NCBI GenBank assembly: GCA_964478415.1
Contig: CAYZII010000029.1
Location: forward strand, 1 to 25,232
Reading direction: 5' to 3'
Origin: Sulfuricystis sp964478415
GTDB lineage: Bacteria; Pseudomonadota; Gammaproteobacteria; Burkholderiales; Rhodocyclaceae
DNA: 25,232 nt
A program made the position numbers and the translations under genes. The notes below the pieces were generated by a model, which saw only the letters and a program-made list of their open reading frames with translations, ran no database searches and was not told where the DNA came from. Every line of letters begins with the position of its first letter. Within the stretch, counting starts at the first letter, position 1. Of the stretch, positions 1 to 9,288 are shown one piece after another.

Positions 1-27
1 GATTTTGCTTTGTGAGAGACATCGATC

Positions 28-1191
28 ATGCAGTGCGGACCGCGCGAAATCATCACCCCTTTTCGTCCCATTCCGCTCGAGGTGCCGGAAGGCATGGCGC
101 CAAACGAGTTTTTCAACAGCGCCGAGAATCTCGCCGACCTGGTGCACAACAATGGACTATTACAAAATCCGGAAGGCTTGTTGCTCTACCGCAAGGCGCT
201 CGGCCACAGCAACCTGTTCGACACCTCAATCATCTACAACACATCCCAATTGATCCTCGACCCGCTCGGTCGTCCGGTACGCCGCACCCAGGTGCCCGAG
301 CAAGTCAAGAACGTCTGGAACCGGATGAACCAGATCATCATTGGCTTCATGCTGGAACGCTACCCTGATGCGGAACGGTATCTGGTGCTGGCGGGTGAAG
401 CGAGTCTCGATGCCACCTGGCCGCTCACCGCCCCCGGTGTGCCTTCGATCCGCATGCTGCACAACCATTTCATCGTCTTCGACAAGCAACAACTCGCAGC
501 CGCCCCGCTGGCCGATCCGAACAATCCCAACCTGACCGATGGCGGCCAGCATTCGCTATTCCAGGCCTATATGCGTGAGGTCTATCGCGCCTTCTTCGAT
601 GCGCTCGACTTCAAGATGCTCAAGCCGTGTGAATCGGGCGAATGCCGCCTGGCGCTCACCGGCTATCCTCAAGGTCTGCCGAGCTGGGGTGTGCCCGGTG
701 GTGTCTCGGCCCTGAAGGAAGTCGCTTTCTGGCGCGACTATGACACGCTGTTGAAAGGCTTCCTCGACTTCTACCGCACCTTCTTTGGCCAGGTCTCGAC
801 ACGCAATTCGCCGCCACCACGCGATCTCTACTTCCCGGCGCTCGTCGAGGAGAAACTGCTGTTCAACAATGACTTCTTGAAAACCGCCAAGATGGTGCGC
901 GACCGTTGCATCAAGGACGCCCGCTATGCGAATGCGATCCGCTGGCAGCCCGCCTTCAAGCAATTGATCTATCGCAACGATCGCGGCGATCTGATCGTCA
1001 CGATCAGCCAGAACTCGATCGGCAACGCGATCACCGAGCTTCTCGGCGTGGTCGTCAAACGCGTGCCGGATGCCGCAGCCTATGCGCGTGCCGAACCGGC
1101 ATTGCTCGAGCAATTGTTCGAAGTGCGTCGCCGCCTGGTCGAAGCCGATCTCGGCTCCGGCATCGCCACCGCCCACTGGCCGGCGGAATGA
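28..1191 (+). CDS. Conserved-looking protein of unknown function, 387 aa
   Basis: I do not recognise this family. The frame is closed by a stop at 13-15, so the ATG at 28 is the first possible start; a GAGAG purine run at 14-18 lies about 9 nt upstream and could serve as ribosome binding site. The product looks soluble: there is no signal peptide and no obvious membrane segment. It is rich in aromatic and charged residues. Visible landmarks are an IRMLHNHFIVF segment near residue 141-151, a CESGEC pair of cysteines near residue 202-207, and a helical, arginine-rich C-terminus. The LHNHF segment faintly recalls HIT-like folds, but the spacing does not match a HIT triad, so I assign no function. 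Codon use matches the neighbouring genes, which argues for a real resident gene. It converges on ftsH with 81 bp between the stops; its upstream neighbour lies outside the window. Confidence 0.8.
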   Translation: MQCGPREIITPFRPIPLEVPEGMAPNEFFNSAENLADLVHNNGLLQNPEGLLLYRKALGHSNLFDTSIIYNTSQLILDPLGRPVRRTQVPEQVKNVWNRMNQIIIGFMLERYPDAERYLVLAGEASLDATWPLTAPGVPSIRMLHNHFIVFDKQQLAAAPLADPNNPNLTDGGQHSLFQAYMREVYRAFFDALDFKMLKPCESGECRLALTGYPQGLPSWGVPGGVSALKEVAFWRDYDTLLKGFLDFYRTFFGQVSTRNSPPPRDLYFPALVEEKLLFNNDFLKTAKMVRDRCIKDARYANAIRWQPAFKQLIYRNDRGDLIVTISQNSIGNAITELLGVVVKRVPDAAAYARAEPALLEQLFEVRRRLVEADLGSGIATAHWPAE

Positions 1192-1218
1192 CTAGCGAGG
1201 TCAGCAGCCTGCGACGCA

Positions 1219-1243
1219 TTAAAAGAAATGGGCGCAAACGCCC
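1219..1243 (-). terminator. Rho-independent terminator after ftsH
   Basis: Read on the minus strand, a GGGCG stem, TTTG loop and CGCCC stem (1230-1243) are followed by ATTTCTTTT (1221-1229). It starts about 30 bp past the ftsH stop codon. The plus-strand reading has no T-run after the stem, so it should act mainly on the ftsH transcript. Confidence 0.65.
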
Positions 1244-1272
1244 CCGTCCCAGATACCTCAGGTGCCGGATGC

Positions 1273-3159
<1,887 letters not shown>

Positions 3160-3195
3160 GCGAATGCCTCTCTTTCAGACTTATGGCAACAGATT

Positions 3196-3831
3196 CTAAG
3201 ATAACCGTTTCTTTCTCGCCAGCAAATACAACTCGGCGCTGCGATCCCGCGAAGCGGCCGGTTTGCGCGTCAGCAAGGTAGCGAACTGGGCCTGGATTGC
3301 CTGCCGCAACGCCATGAAGCCGGCACCCTGGAAAACTTTGACCAGCATGTCGCCGCCGGGTTTCAGATGCTGCCGCGCGAAATCGAGCGTCAGTTCGGCC
3401 AGTTCCAGCACCTGTGCACTGTCCGTCGCCGCGATGCCAGTGATATTGGGTGCCATGTCTGACAAAACAAGGTCGACCTGCCGTCCCGCCAGCGCCGACT
3501 CCAGGCGTTCGAGCACCGCGGGATCACGGAAATCCCCCTGGATGAATTCGACGCCGGGAATCGGTGCGAATTCGAGCAAATCCAGCGCGATCAGGCGTCC
3601 ACCGGGCTGGATGCGCTTGACCGCATACTGGCACCAACTGCCGGGCGCAGCACCGAGATCGACCACCGTCATGCCGGGTTTGAGCAGCTGGTCCTTTTCA
3701 TCGATCTCCTGCAGCTTGAACACGGCGCGCGAACGCCAGCCTTCCTTTTTCGCACGCTGCACATAAGGATCGTTGACGTGCTCATGCAGCCACGCCTTGC
3801 TTTTTTTCTTCTGTTTCGTCGTCCAGCTCAT
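3196..3831 (-). CDS. rlmE: 23S rRNA (uridine-2'-O)-methyltransferase RlmE
   Basis: RlmE (FtsJ/RrmJ) methylates the 2'-O of U2552 in the A loop of 23S rRNA, using S-adenosylmethionine, late in 50S assembly. The 211-residue product has the Rossmann SAM motif VDLGAAPGSW near residues 57-66 and the expected K-D-K-E catalytic tetrad: K39 in AVFKL, Asp in LSDMAPN, Lys in MLVKVFQG and Glu in AELYLLARK. A lysine-rich N-terminus fits RNA binding. It is the first gene of the rlmE-ftsH pair. The ATG is only 13 bp from the divergent yhbY start, so its promoter must lie within yhbY; a GATAAT on the minus strand at 3853-3858 could be the -10 element, but I see no good -35. Confidence 0.96.
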   Translation of the reverse strand: MSWTTKQKKKSKAWLHEHVNDPYVQRAKKEGWRSRAVFKLQEIDEKDQLLKPGMTVVDLGAAPGSWCQYAVKRIQPGGRLIALDLLEFAPIPGVEFIQGDFRDPAVLERLESALAGRQVDLVLSDMAPNITGIAATDSAQVLELAELTLDFARQHLKPGGDMLVKVFQGAGFMALRQAIQAQFATLLTRKPAASRDRSAELYLLARKKRLS

Positions 3832-3832
3832 C

Positions 3833-3838
3833 TAGAAT
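3833..3838 (+). promoter_or_regulatory. Candidate -10 element of yhbY
   Basis: TAGAAT matches the sigma-70 -10 consensus at 5 of 6 positions and ends 6 nt before the yhbY ATG. Initiation 7 nt downstream would put the first transcribed base at or beside the A of the start codon. There is no convincing -35 17 bp upstream, so this is only a candidate. Confidence 0.3.
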
Positions 3839-3844
3839 TCGCCA

Positions 3845-4207
3845 ATGATCGAATTATCTCCCAGCGAGCGCCGCTCGTTGCGGGCCGCCGCTCACCACCT
3901 CCAACCTACCGTCGCCATTGCCGGCAAGGGCTTGGCCCCATCGGTGCTGAAAGAGATCGACGTCTCGTTGCAAGCCCATGAGCTGATCAAGGTCAAACTG
4001 CATGGCATCGAACGCGATGCCCGTGAAGCGTTGCTGGCCGAGATCTGCTCAAGCCTCGACTGTGCGCCGGTGCAGAGCATCGGCAACATCCTGGTGCTGT
4101 GGCGTCCGAAACCGGCCCAGTCTGCACAACCCAAGCCGCAACGCCGCAAGCCGGCGCCAAAAACCGAGAAGCAGGCGGCCGCCGCGCTCGAGAAAGGCAA
4201 GCGCTGA
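3845..4207 (+). CDS. yhbY: YhbY-type CRM-domain RNA-binding protein
   Basis: A 120-residue protein with a single CRS1-YhbY (CRM) domain over roughly residues 4-95, recognised from the N-terminal LSPSERRSLRAAAHHLQPTVAIAGKG-type start and the GNILVLWRP strand near the end. Members bind pre-50S ribosomal particles; in E. coli the gene is divergent from rlmE-ftsH, as here. The GxxG-like loop of the family appears as AGKG. A basic, Ala/Pro/Lys-rich tail of about 25 residues follows the domain. No Shine-Dalgarno sequence precedes the ATG, and the gap to rlmE is 13 bp, so either a leaderless message or an upstream transcript must be used. It converges on the lipoprotein gene with only 3 bp between the stops. 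Confidence 0.93.
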   Translation: MIELSPSERRSLRAAAHHLQPTVAIAGKGLAPSVLKEIDVSLQAHELIKVKLHGIERDAREALLAEICSSLDCAPVQSIGNILVLWRPKPAQSAQPKPQRRKPAPKTEKQAAAALEKGKR

Positions 4208-4210
4208 TTT

Positions 4211-4816
4211 TCATCCGCCCGCGCAGGTGCGCGACAGTTCTGGCTCCCGTTGCCGACGCTCTTCCAGCCAGCGTATAAGTGCCTCGGTCAGTTCTTGCAC
4301 CGCTTCCCGTGTCGCCCTCGCCCCACCGGCGCTGTCCGCCGTCATCGCCGGCCGGATGACGTGGAGACGCTCTGCCGCGAGCAGGCGCTGGCGGTGCATC
4401 AGTTCTGCCCGGGCCATCAACACCACCTCACTGAGCATAGCCGACGTGAAACGCTGTTCCAGTTCATCGAGCCAGATCACCAGACGGCAACCGCTGTTGG
4501 CATTTCCTGCCGGCTGCCCTGGCAGGATGACGCGTGTCAGCCAATGCTCGATCAATTCGGCTGGCGGCGCTACCCAGCGACTTTCGGCATAACTCTGGCG
4601 TTGCTGTGGCGACAGATGGCTCAAGCGATAAAGCTGCGCCGGTGAAGCGAACCAATGGGCTGCGCGCACCTCGATCTGACGAATCACGATGCCATCTTGC
4701 GGCCAATGTCCCACGGGGTCGCCCAGATCGTAGCGCGCGATGGGCTTCTCGCGTGGCGGACTGCCTACGCAGCCGGCCAGCAGGAATACCATCAGCACAC
4801 TCGTCCAGCGCCACAC
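4211..4816 (-). CDS. ABC-type transport auxiliary lipoprotein of the MCE system
   Basis: Probable outer-membrane lipoprotein partner of an Mla/Pqi-type lipid transporter (PqiC-like, ABC_trans_aux family). I start it at the GTG at 4816, because GGAAAGGAG lies just upstream and the product then opens with a short hydrophobic signal peptide ending in LAGC, giving a lipidated Cys16. The longer open frame upstream runs through the MCE gene and is not real. The mature part (about 185 residues) carries the RYDLGDP opening and the central VEVRAAHWF/YRLS pattern of this family, with a basic helical end. The MCE stop codon lies 4 nt upstream, so translation is probably coupled. Sequence conservation in this family is low, so the assignment rests heavily on gene order and the lipobox. 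It is the last gene of the transporter run. Confidence 0.82.
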   Translation of the reverse strand: MWRWTSVLMVFLLAGCVGSPPREKPIARYDLGDPVGHWPQDGIVIRQIEVRAAHWFASPAQLYRLSHLSPQQRQSYAESRWVAPPAELIEHWLTRVILPGQPAGNANSGCRLVIWLDELEQRFTSAMLSEVVLMARAELMHRQRLLAAERLHVIRPAMTADSAGGARATREAVQELTEALIRWLEERRQREPELSRTCAGG

Positions 4817-4820
4817 TTCT

Positions 4821-5768
4821 TTACTCCTTTCCCGCAGGTGCCACATAACCGCGTTCCCCCGGCCCTGGACGGGCGGGGGGCGGACCGAACAGCAGCGCCT
4901 GGGGGGTGTCGTTGAGCATTTCAATCAGGCGATCGAGACGCCGCGCGGTCGCCGTCATTTCATCGATCAACTTCTCGGCGCGCGGCAGGGTCGAGGCATC
5001 GAGGTGGCCTGCAAGATCATTTGTCGTGGTGGCCAGCGCATCGAGACGCTGGATCAGACTGCCAAGATGCGCCACCAACTGCCTTACCTCGTTGGCAAGC
5101 GGTACCGCCTCGCCCGCCGTTTTCTCCAAATGGGCAATCAAGGTATTCAGCTTGTCGAGATTTTCTGGTGACAAGGCAGCATTCAGGTTGTCGACGAGCT
5201 TCGGTAAGTTCTTCAAGCCTTCCGAAGCGCTCGCCAAATTCTCTAGCATGCGCTGCAGATGGTTGAGGTTGCGCTCATCGAACGCACGATTGAGCCGTGT
5301 GACGAGCTCCGCAAGCTCTGTCGAGATGTCCCCCGCCCGTTGCCCCAGCGTGTCCATGAGACCAGGCTTGAGTGTCAGACGTGGCGGGTTGGCTTCGTCC
5401 GGTTCCAGCGGCTTGCCGTTCGGGGTAGTCTCTTCGAGCATCACATAGGCGATGCCGGTCACCCCCTGGTAATTGAGCCGGGCAACGGTTTTGTCGGTCA
5501 GCCGGTACTGGCGACCGAGCACGATCCGGACCAGCAATATGGAAGGATCAGCGGGGTCGGTATAGATCGCCTTGACCTTGCCGGCGCGGATGCCGCGATA
5601 ACGCACCTGCGCTTCGAGATTCAGCCCACTGACGTTGCCCCGCGTCTCCAGCAAATAAGTATGCGTTTTTTCTCCCGATCCCCCCAGCCACCAGGCGGCA
5701 AACGCGGCTGCGGAAATGAAGCACAGCGTAAACAGGCCGGCCAGCAGGGCGTGGGCGCGATTTTCCAT
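4821..5768 (-). CDS. MlaD/MCE-domain substrate-binding protein
   Basis: A periplasmic, inner-membrane-anchored lipid-binding protein. One N-terminal membrane helix (about residues 6-28) is followed by a single MCE domain (about 38-118, with the characteristic VSGLNLEAQVRYRGIRAGKV segment) and then a long helical region of about 160 residues rich in Leu and heptad-like spacing. The C-terminus is proline-rich (FGPPPARPGPGE). This architecture, at 315 residues, fits the single-MCE proteins of four-gene lipid ABC operons rather than the tandem-MCE PqiB or LetB. The helical region of such proteins assembles into a hexameric tunnel or needle toward the outer membrane; that is family knowledge, not visible here. 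It follows the ATPase by 9 bp and precedes the lipoprotein by 4 bp. Confidence 0.93.
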   Translation of the reverse strand: MENRAHALLAGLFTLCFISAAAFAAWWLGGSGEKTHTYLLETRGNVSGLNLEAQVRYRGIRAGKVKAIYTDPADPSILLVRIVLGRQYRLTDKTVARLNYQGVTGIAYVMLEETTPNGKPLEPDEANPPRLTLKPGLMDTLGQRAGDISTELAELVTRLNRAFDERNLNHLQRMLENLASASEGLKNLPKLVDNLNAALSPENLDKLNTLIAHLEKTAGEAVPLANEVRQLVAHLGSLIQRLDALATTTNDLAGHLDASTLPRAEKLIDEMTATARRLDRLIEMLNDTPQALLFGPPPARPGPGERGYVAPAGKE

Positions 5769-5777
5769 CTCGTGTCT

Positions 5778-6548
5778 TTAGTGGAATTCGGCGAAAGCGT
5801 GTCGGCCTCGCGTGGAATGGAAGAAATTATGCACAAAGGGATGATCGATGCGCATCACTTCGTGAAGTGACCCGTAGGCGAGAATCCTCTGCTCCGCCAG
5901 CACGGCGACGCGTGTCGCCAGCGCAGCGACGGTGTCGAGGTCATGGGTGACGAACACGACGGTCAAGCCCAGCTCGCGGCTCAGGGTTTGGATCAGGTGT
6001 TCGAAACTTTCGGACAGATCCGGATCGAGACCGGCGGTCGGCTCATCGAGCAGCAAGAGTTCCGGTTCGAGGGCGAGTGCGCGCGCCAGGGCAACACGTT
6101 TGACCATCCCGCCCGAGAGCTCGGCCGGCATCAGATATGCGGCATGGGCGGGCAATTCGACCATCGCCAGCTTGAGCCGGACTAGATCCCGGATCGTTGC
6201 CTCGTCGAGGGTCTTCAGCTCGCGTAGCGGAAACGCGATGTTGTCGAAGACGTTCAATGCAGAAAACAGAGCACCCTGCTGGAACAGCACACCAAAGCGC
6301 TGCCTGATCCTGCGCTCGCGCATCACGCCACCGCCGAACAGCGCTTCTCCGAACAGACGCACTTCGCCGGCGGCGGGCGTCAACAAGCCGATCATCTGCC
6401 GCAGCAGCGTCGTTTTGCCACTGCCCGAATCGCCCACCAGCGCCACCCGCTCGCCGCGCTGGATTTCCAGTTCCAGGTGGCGATGGATCCAGCGCCCACC
6501 CAGGCGGGTGGACAAATCGCGCACCGAAACCACCGGTGGTTCGTTCAT
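5778..6548 (-). CDS. MlaF-type ABC transporter ATP-binding protein
   Basis: Cytoplasmic ATPase of the lipid transporter, 256 residues. Walker A is GDSGSGKTT at 39-47, the ABC signature is LSGGMVKRVALARAL, and Walker B is LLLLDEPTAGLDP, followed by the switch histidine in FVTHD. The LSGGM variant of the signature and the overall length are typical of the Mkl/MlaF branch. I start it at the ATG at 6548: it overlaps the permease stop as ATGA, and the protein opens with PPVVSVRDLSTRLGGR, the normal beginning of this family. The frame continues upstream inside the permease gene, but that part has no family resemblance. The 4-nt overlap suggests translational coupling with the permease. Confidence 0.95.
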   Translation of the reverse strand: MNEPPVVSVRDLSTRLGGRWIHRHLELEIQRGERVALVGDSGSGKTTLLRQMIGLLTPAAGEVRLFGEALFGGGVMRERRIRQRFGVLFQQGALFSALNVFDNIAFPLRELKTLDEATIRDLVRLKLAMVELPAHAAYLMPAELSGGMVKRVALARALALEPELLLLDEPTAGLDPDLSESFEHLIQTLSRELGLTVVFVTHDLDTVAALATRVAVLAEQRILAYGSLHEVMRIDHPFVHNFFHSTRGRHAFAEFH

Positions 6549-7666
6549 AATGGCATGCCTATCTTGCGCGTGGCGATCGCAAACAGCGCATCGAGAAGGA
6601 TCACCAGCGTGATCGCACTGACCACCGAGGCCGTCGTGTTGACAGCCAGGCTCTCGGTGTTGGGCTTCACACGCAGGCCGAAATGACAAGCCACCAGCGC
6701 GATCGCCACGCCGAAGGCAAGCCCTTTGGAGAGCCCGATCCAGAAGTTCGCGATCGGCACGGCCTTGGGCAAGGCATCAATGAAGAAGCCATAACCGATG
6801 TCGAGTTGCAGGTTCGCCGCGACCATACCGCCCAACAATGCCATGCCCCCTGTCCATACCACCAGCAGCGGCACTGTGATGGCCAGCGCGATCACCTTGG
6901 GCAGAACCAAACGCAGGTTGCGCGCCACGCCCATCGCCACGAGGGCGTCGATCTCCTCGGTGACGCGCATCACACCGAGCTGCGCGGTCATCGCCGAGCC
7001 GGAACGTCCGGCGACCAGCACGGCGACCAGCAGCGGGGCGAGCTCACGGATGATGCCGAAACCCAGGATGTTGACGATGAACATGTCCGCGCCGAGCTGC
7101 CGTAGCTGCAACGCAGAAAGATAGGAGAGCACGACGCCGATCAGAAATCCAACCAGCGCCGTGACCGGCATCGCCCGCACGCCGGTCTTATAGATGTTCG
7201 CGGAGATCTCGCGCTTGGGAAGATCGCCGGGATAGCGTAACAGGTGCAGACCATCGAGGACCAATTGCCCGAGCAGGACGATAAAATCCACCAGATGCCA
7301 GAACAGCCCCAAACTGGCGAGACCGACTGCGACGAGTCCGTCGGCCAGCGAGTGCCTGTCGCGGCTGAGCGCCTGGGTCGGCAAGCGCGCCAGACGGTCG
7401 ATGATTTCACGGTGTTGCGGTGCGATCAGCAAGGCGTCGGGCAGTCTTCGCCCCCAAAGCTGCCAGAGCAGCACCGCGCCCGCCGCATCGAGTGCCTCGA
7501 TACCGAGACAGTTCCAGCGCACACTACCGCGCCCGGCGATCTCACGCAGCGTTTCGAGCCATTTCGGCCCCGCATCGATGATCGTTCTCAAGCGCCATGC
7601 GCCATCGAGGACGATTTCCTCCTGTCCATCTTGCGCACGTTGCATCACGAAGCTGGCAGGCTTCAT
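6545..7666 (-). CDS. MlaE-type lipid ABC permease with N-terminal STAS-like domain
   Basis: Inner-membrane permease of the Mla-like transporter. At 373 residues it is about 110 longer than E. coli MlaE; the extra N-terminal part (about residues 1-95) looks like a STAS domain, with the pattern of a beta-strand pair, a WNCLGIEALDAAGAVLL core and a following helix. In E. coli the STAS protein MlaB is a separate subunit, so here it appears fused. The permease part has about five or six hydrophobic segments and the MlaE signatures GFLIGVVLSYLSALQL and REL-PLLVAVLVAGRSGSA. The ATG at 7666 lies 7 bp after the ppx stop. The longer frame upstream overlaps ppx and is ignored. Its stop overlaps the ATPase start. 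Fused STAS-MlaE permeases are known in other Proteobacteria. Confidence 0.92.
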   Translation of the reverse strand: MKPASFVMQRAQDGQEEIVLDGAWRLRTIIDAGPKWLETLREIAGRGSVRWNCLGIEALDAAGAVLLWQLWGRRLPDALLIAPQHREIIDRLARLPTQALSRDRHSLADGLVAVGLASLGLFWHLVDFIVLLGQLVLDGLHLLRYPGDLPKREISANIYKTGVRAMPVTALVGFLIGVVLSYLSALQLRQLGADMFIVNILGFGIIRELAPLLVAVLVAGRSGSAMTAQLGVMRVTEEIDALVAMGVARNLRLVLPKVIALAITVPLLVVWTGGMALLGGMVAANLQLDIGYGFFIDALPKAVPIANFWIGLSKGLAFGVAIALVACHFGLRVKPNTESLAVNTTASVVSAITLVILLDALFAIATRKIGMPL

Positions 7667-7673
7667 CTGCCGA

Positions 7674-9176
7674 TCATTTTTTCGCACGCAAGCCGCGCAC
7701 CTTGAAACCGATGCCAACGCTGGCCCATTGACCGACTTCATCTTCCAATGTCGCGGCCGTCAGGGGGGCTTCTGTCAACCATCGCCGATCGATCGCCAGC
7801 TCGAATCCTTTCGGCCCGTGGCGCACCTGGATTTCGGGCAAGGGGGTATCGTCGCGGGCACGGTGCAGCAAGGCGGCCAGGCGCAGAGAGAAGATCAGCA
7901 GCCATTCCGGGGCATCTTTGGCCAGCGACGCGGCGCGCTCGAGCTTGCCGCGATGCGCGAGCACCAACAACGCCAATAGCGCCTGGTCGCGCTTCGAGAA
8001 ACCTGGCATGTCGGCATTCGCCAGGATATAGGCACCATGCTTGTGATGACTGGTGTGTGCCACCGAGACGCCGATCTCGTGCAGCCGCGCCGCCCAGGCA
8101 AGAAATTGCGCCGCCGGAGAATTTTCGATGTCTTCCTGAGGACGCAGTTGCTGATAGAGTTCGAGGGCTGTCGTCGCCACGCGCAAAGCCTGTGCACGAT
8201 CGACTTCGTAGCGTTCGATGAAACGCCGGACGGTCGCCTCGCGCATGTCCTCGTGGTGATAGCGGCCGAGCAGGTCGTAGAGCACACCGAGGCGCAGCGC
8301 CCCCTCGGAATAGACCATTTCTTCGAGGCCCAGCTCCTTGAATACCGCCGACATGATCGCCACCCCACCCGGCAATACCGGCACACGATCCGGGCGCAAA
8401 CCAGCTAGCCCAGCCTTCGTCGCGTGGCCAGCCGTGACGAGACGGCGTCTGAGCCGCTCGAGGCCTTCCCGAGTGATGTTTCCGGAAGAAAAGCCATTGC
8501 ATTCGAGCAGGTCGCAAATCGCCTTCGCGGTTCCCGAAGACCCGACGGCGACATCCCAACCGATGGCGTGATATTGATGCACGATCGCCTGCAATTCGCG
8601 ACGCGCGGCCAGTTCGGCTTCTTTCATGCGGCGCTTGTCGATCTGGCCGTCGGGGAAAAAACGCAGGCTGTAACCGACACAGCCCATGTAGAGCGATTCC
8701 AACAGCAATGGCTTCAGATTGCGACCGATGATGAACTCGGTGGAACCGCCACCGATATCGACCACCAGCTGCCGGCTGCGCTGATTGGCCAGGGTATGCG
8801 CGACACCGAGGTAGATCAGGCGCGCTTCTTCACGACCGCCGATCACCTCGATCGGAAACCCCAGTACGGCTTCAGCCTGGCTGAGGAATGCCGCCGCATT
8901 GCGCGCCACGCGCAGGGTATTGGTTGCGACGGCCCGCACCGCATCGGGGGCAAAACCGCGCAGGCGTTCACCGAAACGCGCCAGCGCAGCCAGTCCGCGG
9001 CGTTGCGCAGCCGCGTCGAGCCATTTGTCTGCCGTCAGACCCGCAGCGAGCCGCACCGACTCCTTGAGGCTATCGAGGGGATAGATCTGGTTGCCGACGA
9101 CGCGTCCGACCTGCAGGCGGAAACTGTTGGAACCCAAGTCGACGGCGGCGACATGTTCATGGACCACGATGGACAT
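7674..9176 (-). CDS. ppx: Exopolyphosphatase (Ppx/GppA family)
   Basis: Hydrolyses terminal phosphate from inorganic polyphosphate; members can also cleave pppGpp, and the sequence alone does not separate the two. The 500 residues match the Ppx/GppA length. The N-terminal ASKHA ATPase-like fold shows AAVDLGSNSFRL near residues 10-21 and the second phosphate loop IGGGSTEFIIG near 145-155. The C-terminal half has an HD-type helical domain (EIGVSVAHTSHHKHGAYI). It starts at the ATG at 9176 with a modest purine-rich upstream sequence. It is divergent from ppk1 and sits at the head of the five-gene minus-strand run, with only 7 bp to the permease, so the transporter may be transcribed from the ppx promoter. 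Confidence 0.93.
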   Translation of the reverse strand: MSIVVHEHVAAVDLGSNSFRLQVGRVVGNQIYPLDSLKESVRLAAGLTADKWLDAAAQRRGLAALARFGERLRGFAPDAVRAVATNTLRVARNAAAFLSQAEAVLGFPIEVIGGREEARLIYLGVAHTLANQRSRQLVVDIGGGSTEFIIGRNLKPLLLESLYMGCVGYSLRFFPDGQIDKRRMKEAELAARRELQAIVHQYHAIGWDVAVGSSGTAKAICDLLECNGFSSGNITREGLERLRRRLVTAGHATKAGLAGLRPDRVPVLPGGVAIMSAVFKELGLEEMVYSEGALRLGVLYDLLGRYHHEDMREATVRRFIERYEVDRAQALRVATTALELYQQLRPQEDIENSPAAQFLAWAARLHEIGVSVAHTSHHKHGAYILANADMPGFSKRDQALLALLVLAHRGKLERAASLAKDAPEWLLIFSLRLAALLHRARDDTPLPEIQVRHGPKGFELAIDRRWLTEAPLTAATLEDEVGQWASVGIGFKVRGLRAKK

Positions 9177-9200
9177 TTCCGTCAGTGTGCGCTGTTGCGC

Positions 9201-9206
9201 ATTCTA
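9201..9206 (-). promoter_or_regulatory. Candidate -10 element of ppx
   Basis: On the minus strand TAGAAT (5 of 6 matches to TATAAT) lies 24 nt before the ppx ATG, which would give a leader of about 18 nt. No good -35 is visible at 16-18 bp upstream, so an activator or a weak promoter would be needed. Confidence 0.3.
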
Positions 9207-9227
9207 CCCGGACACGAAAGTCGGCGC

Positions 9228-9257
9228 TGGCAGAACGGCACAGTGTCGTGTCATACT
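9228..9257 (+). promoter_or_regulatory. Candidate promoter of ppk1
   Basis: TGGCAG (9228-9233) and CATACT (9252-9257) are separated by 18 bp, and TG precedes the -10 by one base as in an extended -10. The -10 lies 31 bp before the ppk1 ATG. Both hexamers are imperfect, so this is a weak prediction. Confidence 0.3.
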
Positions 9258-9288
9258 TGCGGCACCCCGAACCGCACTCGCTACCGAC

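Noticed and set aside
141..700. HIT-family hydrolase identity for the first gene, from the LHNHF segment
   Set aside because: The histidine triad spacing is absent and the length and surroundings do not fit a HIT protein.
4211..4240. CGCGCAGGTGCGCG hairpin as a terminator between yhbY and the lipoprotein gene
   Set aside because: The stem is perfect but there is no T-run on either strand, and it lies within the lipoprotein coding end.
9237..9265. Pho-box-like sequence upstream of ppk1 (GTGTCAT)
   Set aside because: Only one half-site is good; the unit 11 bp downstream matches 4 of 7 positions and the upstream one does not match, so it falls short of a Pho box.
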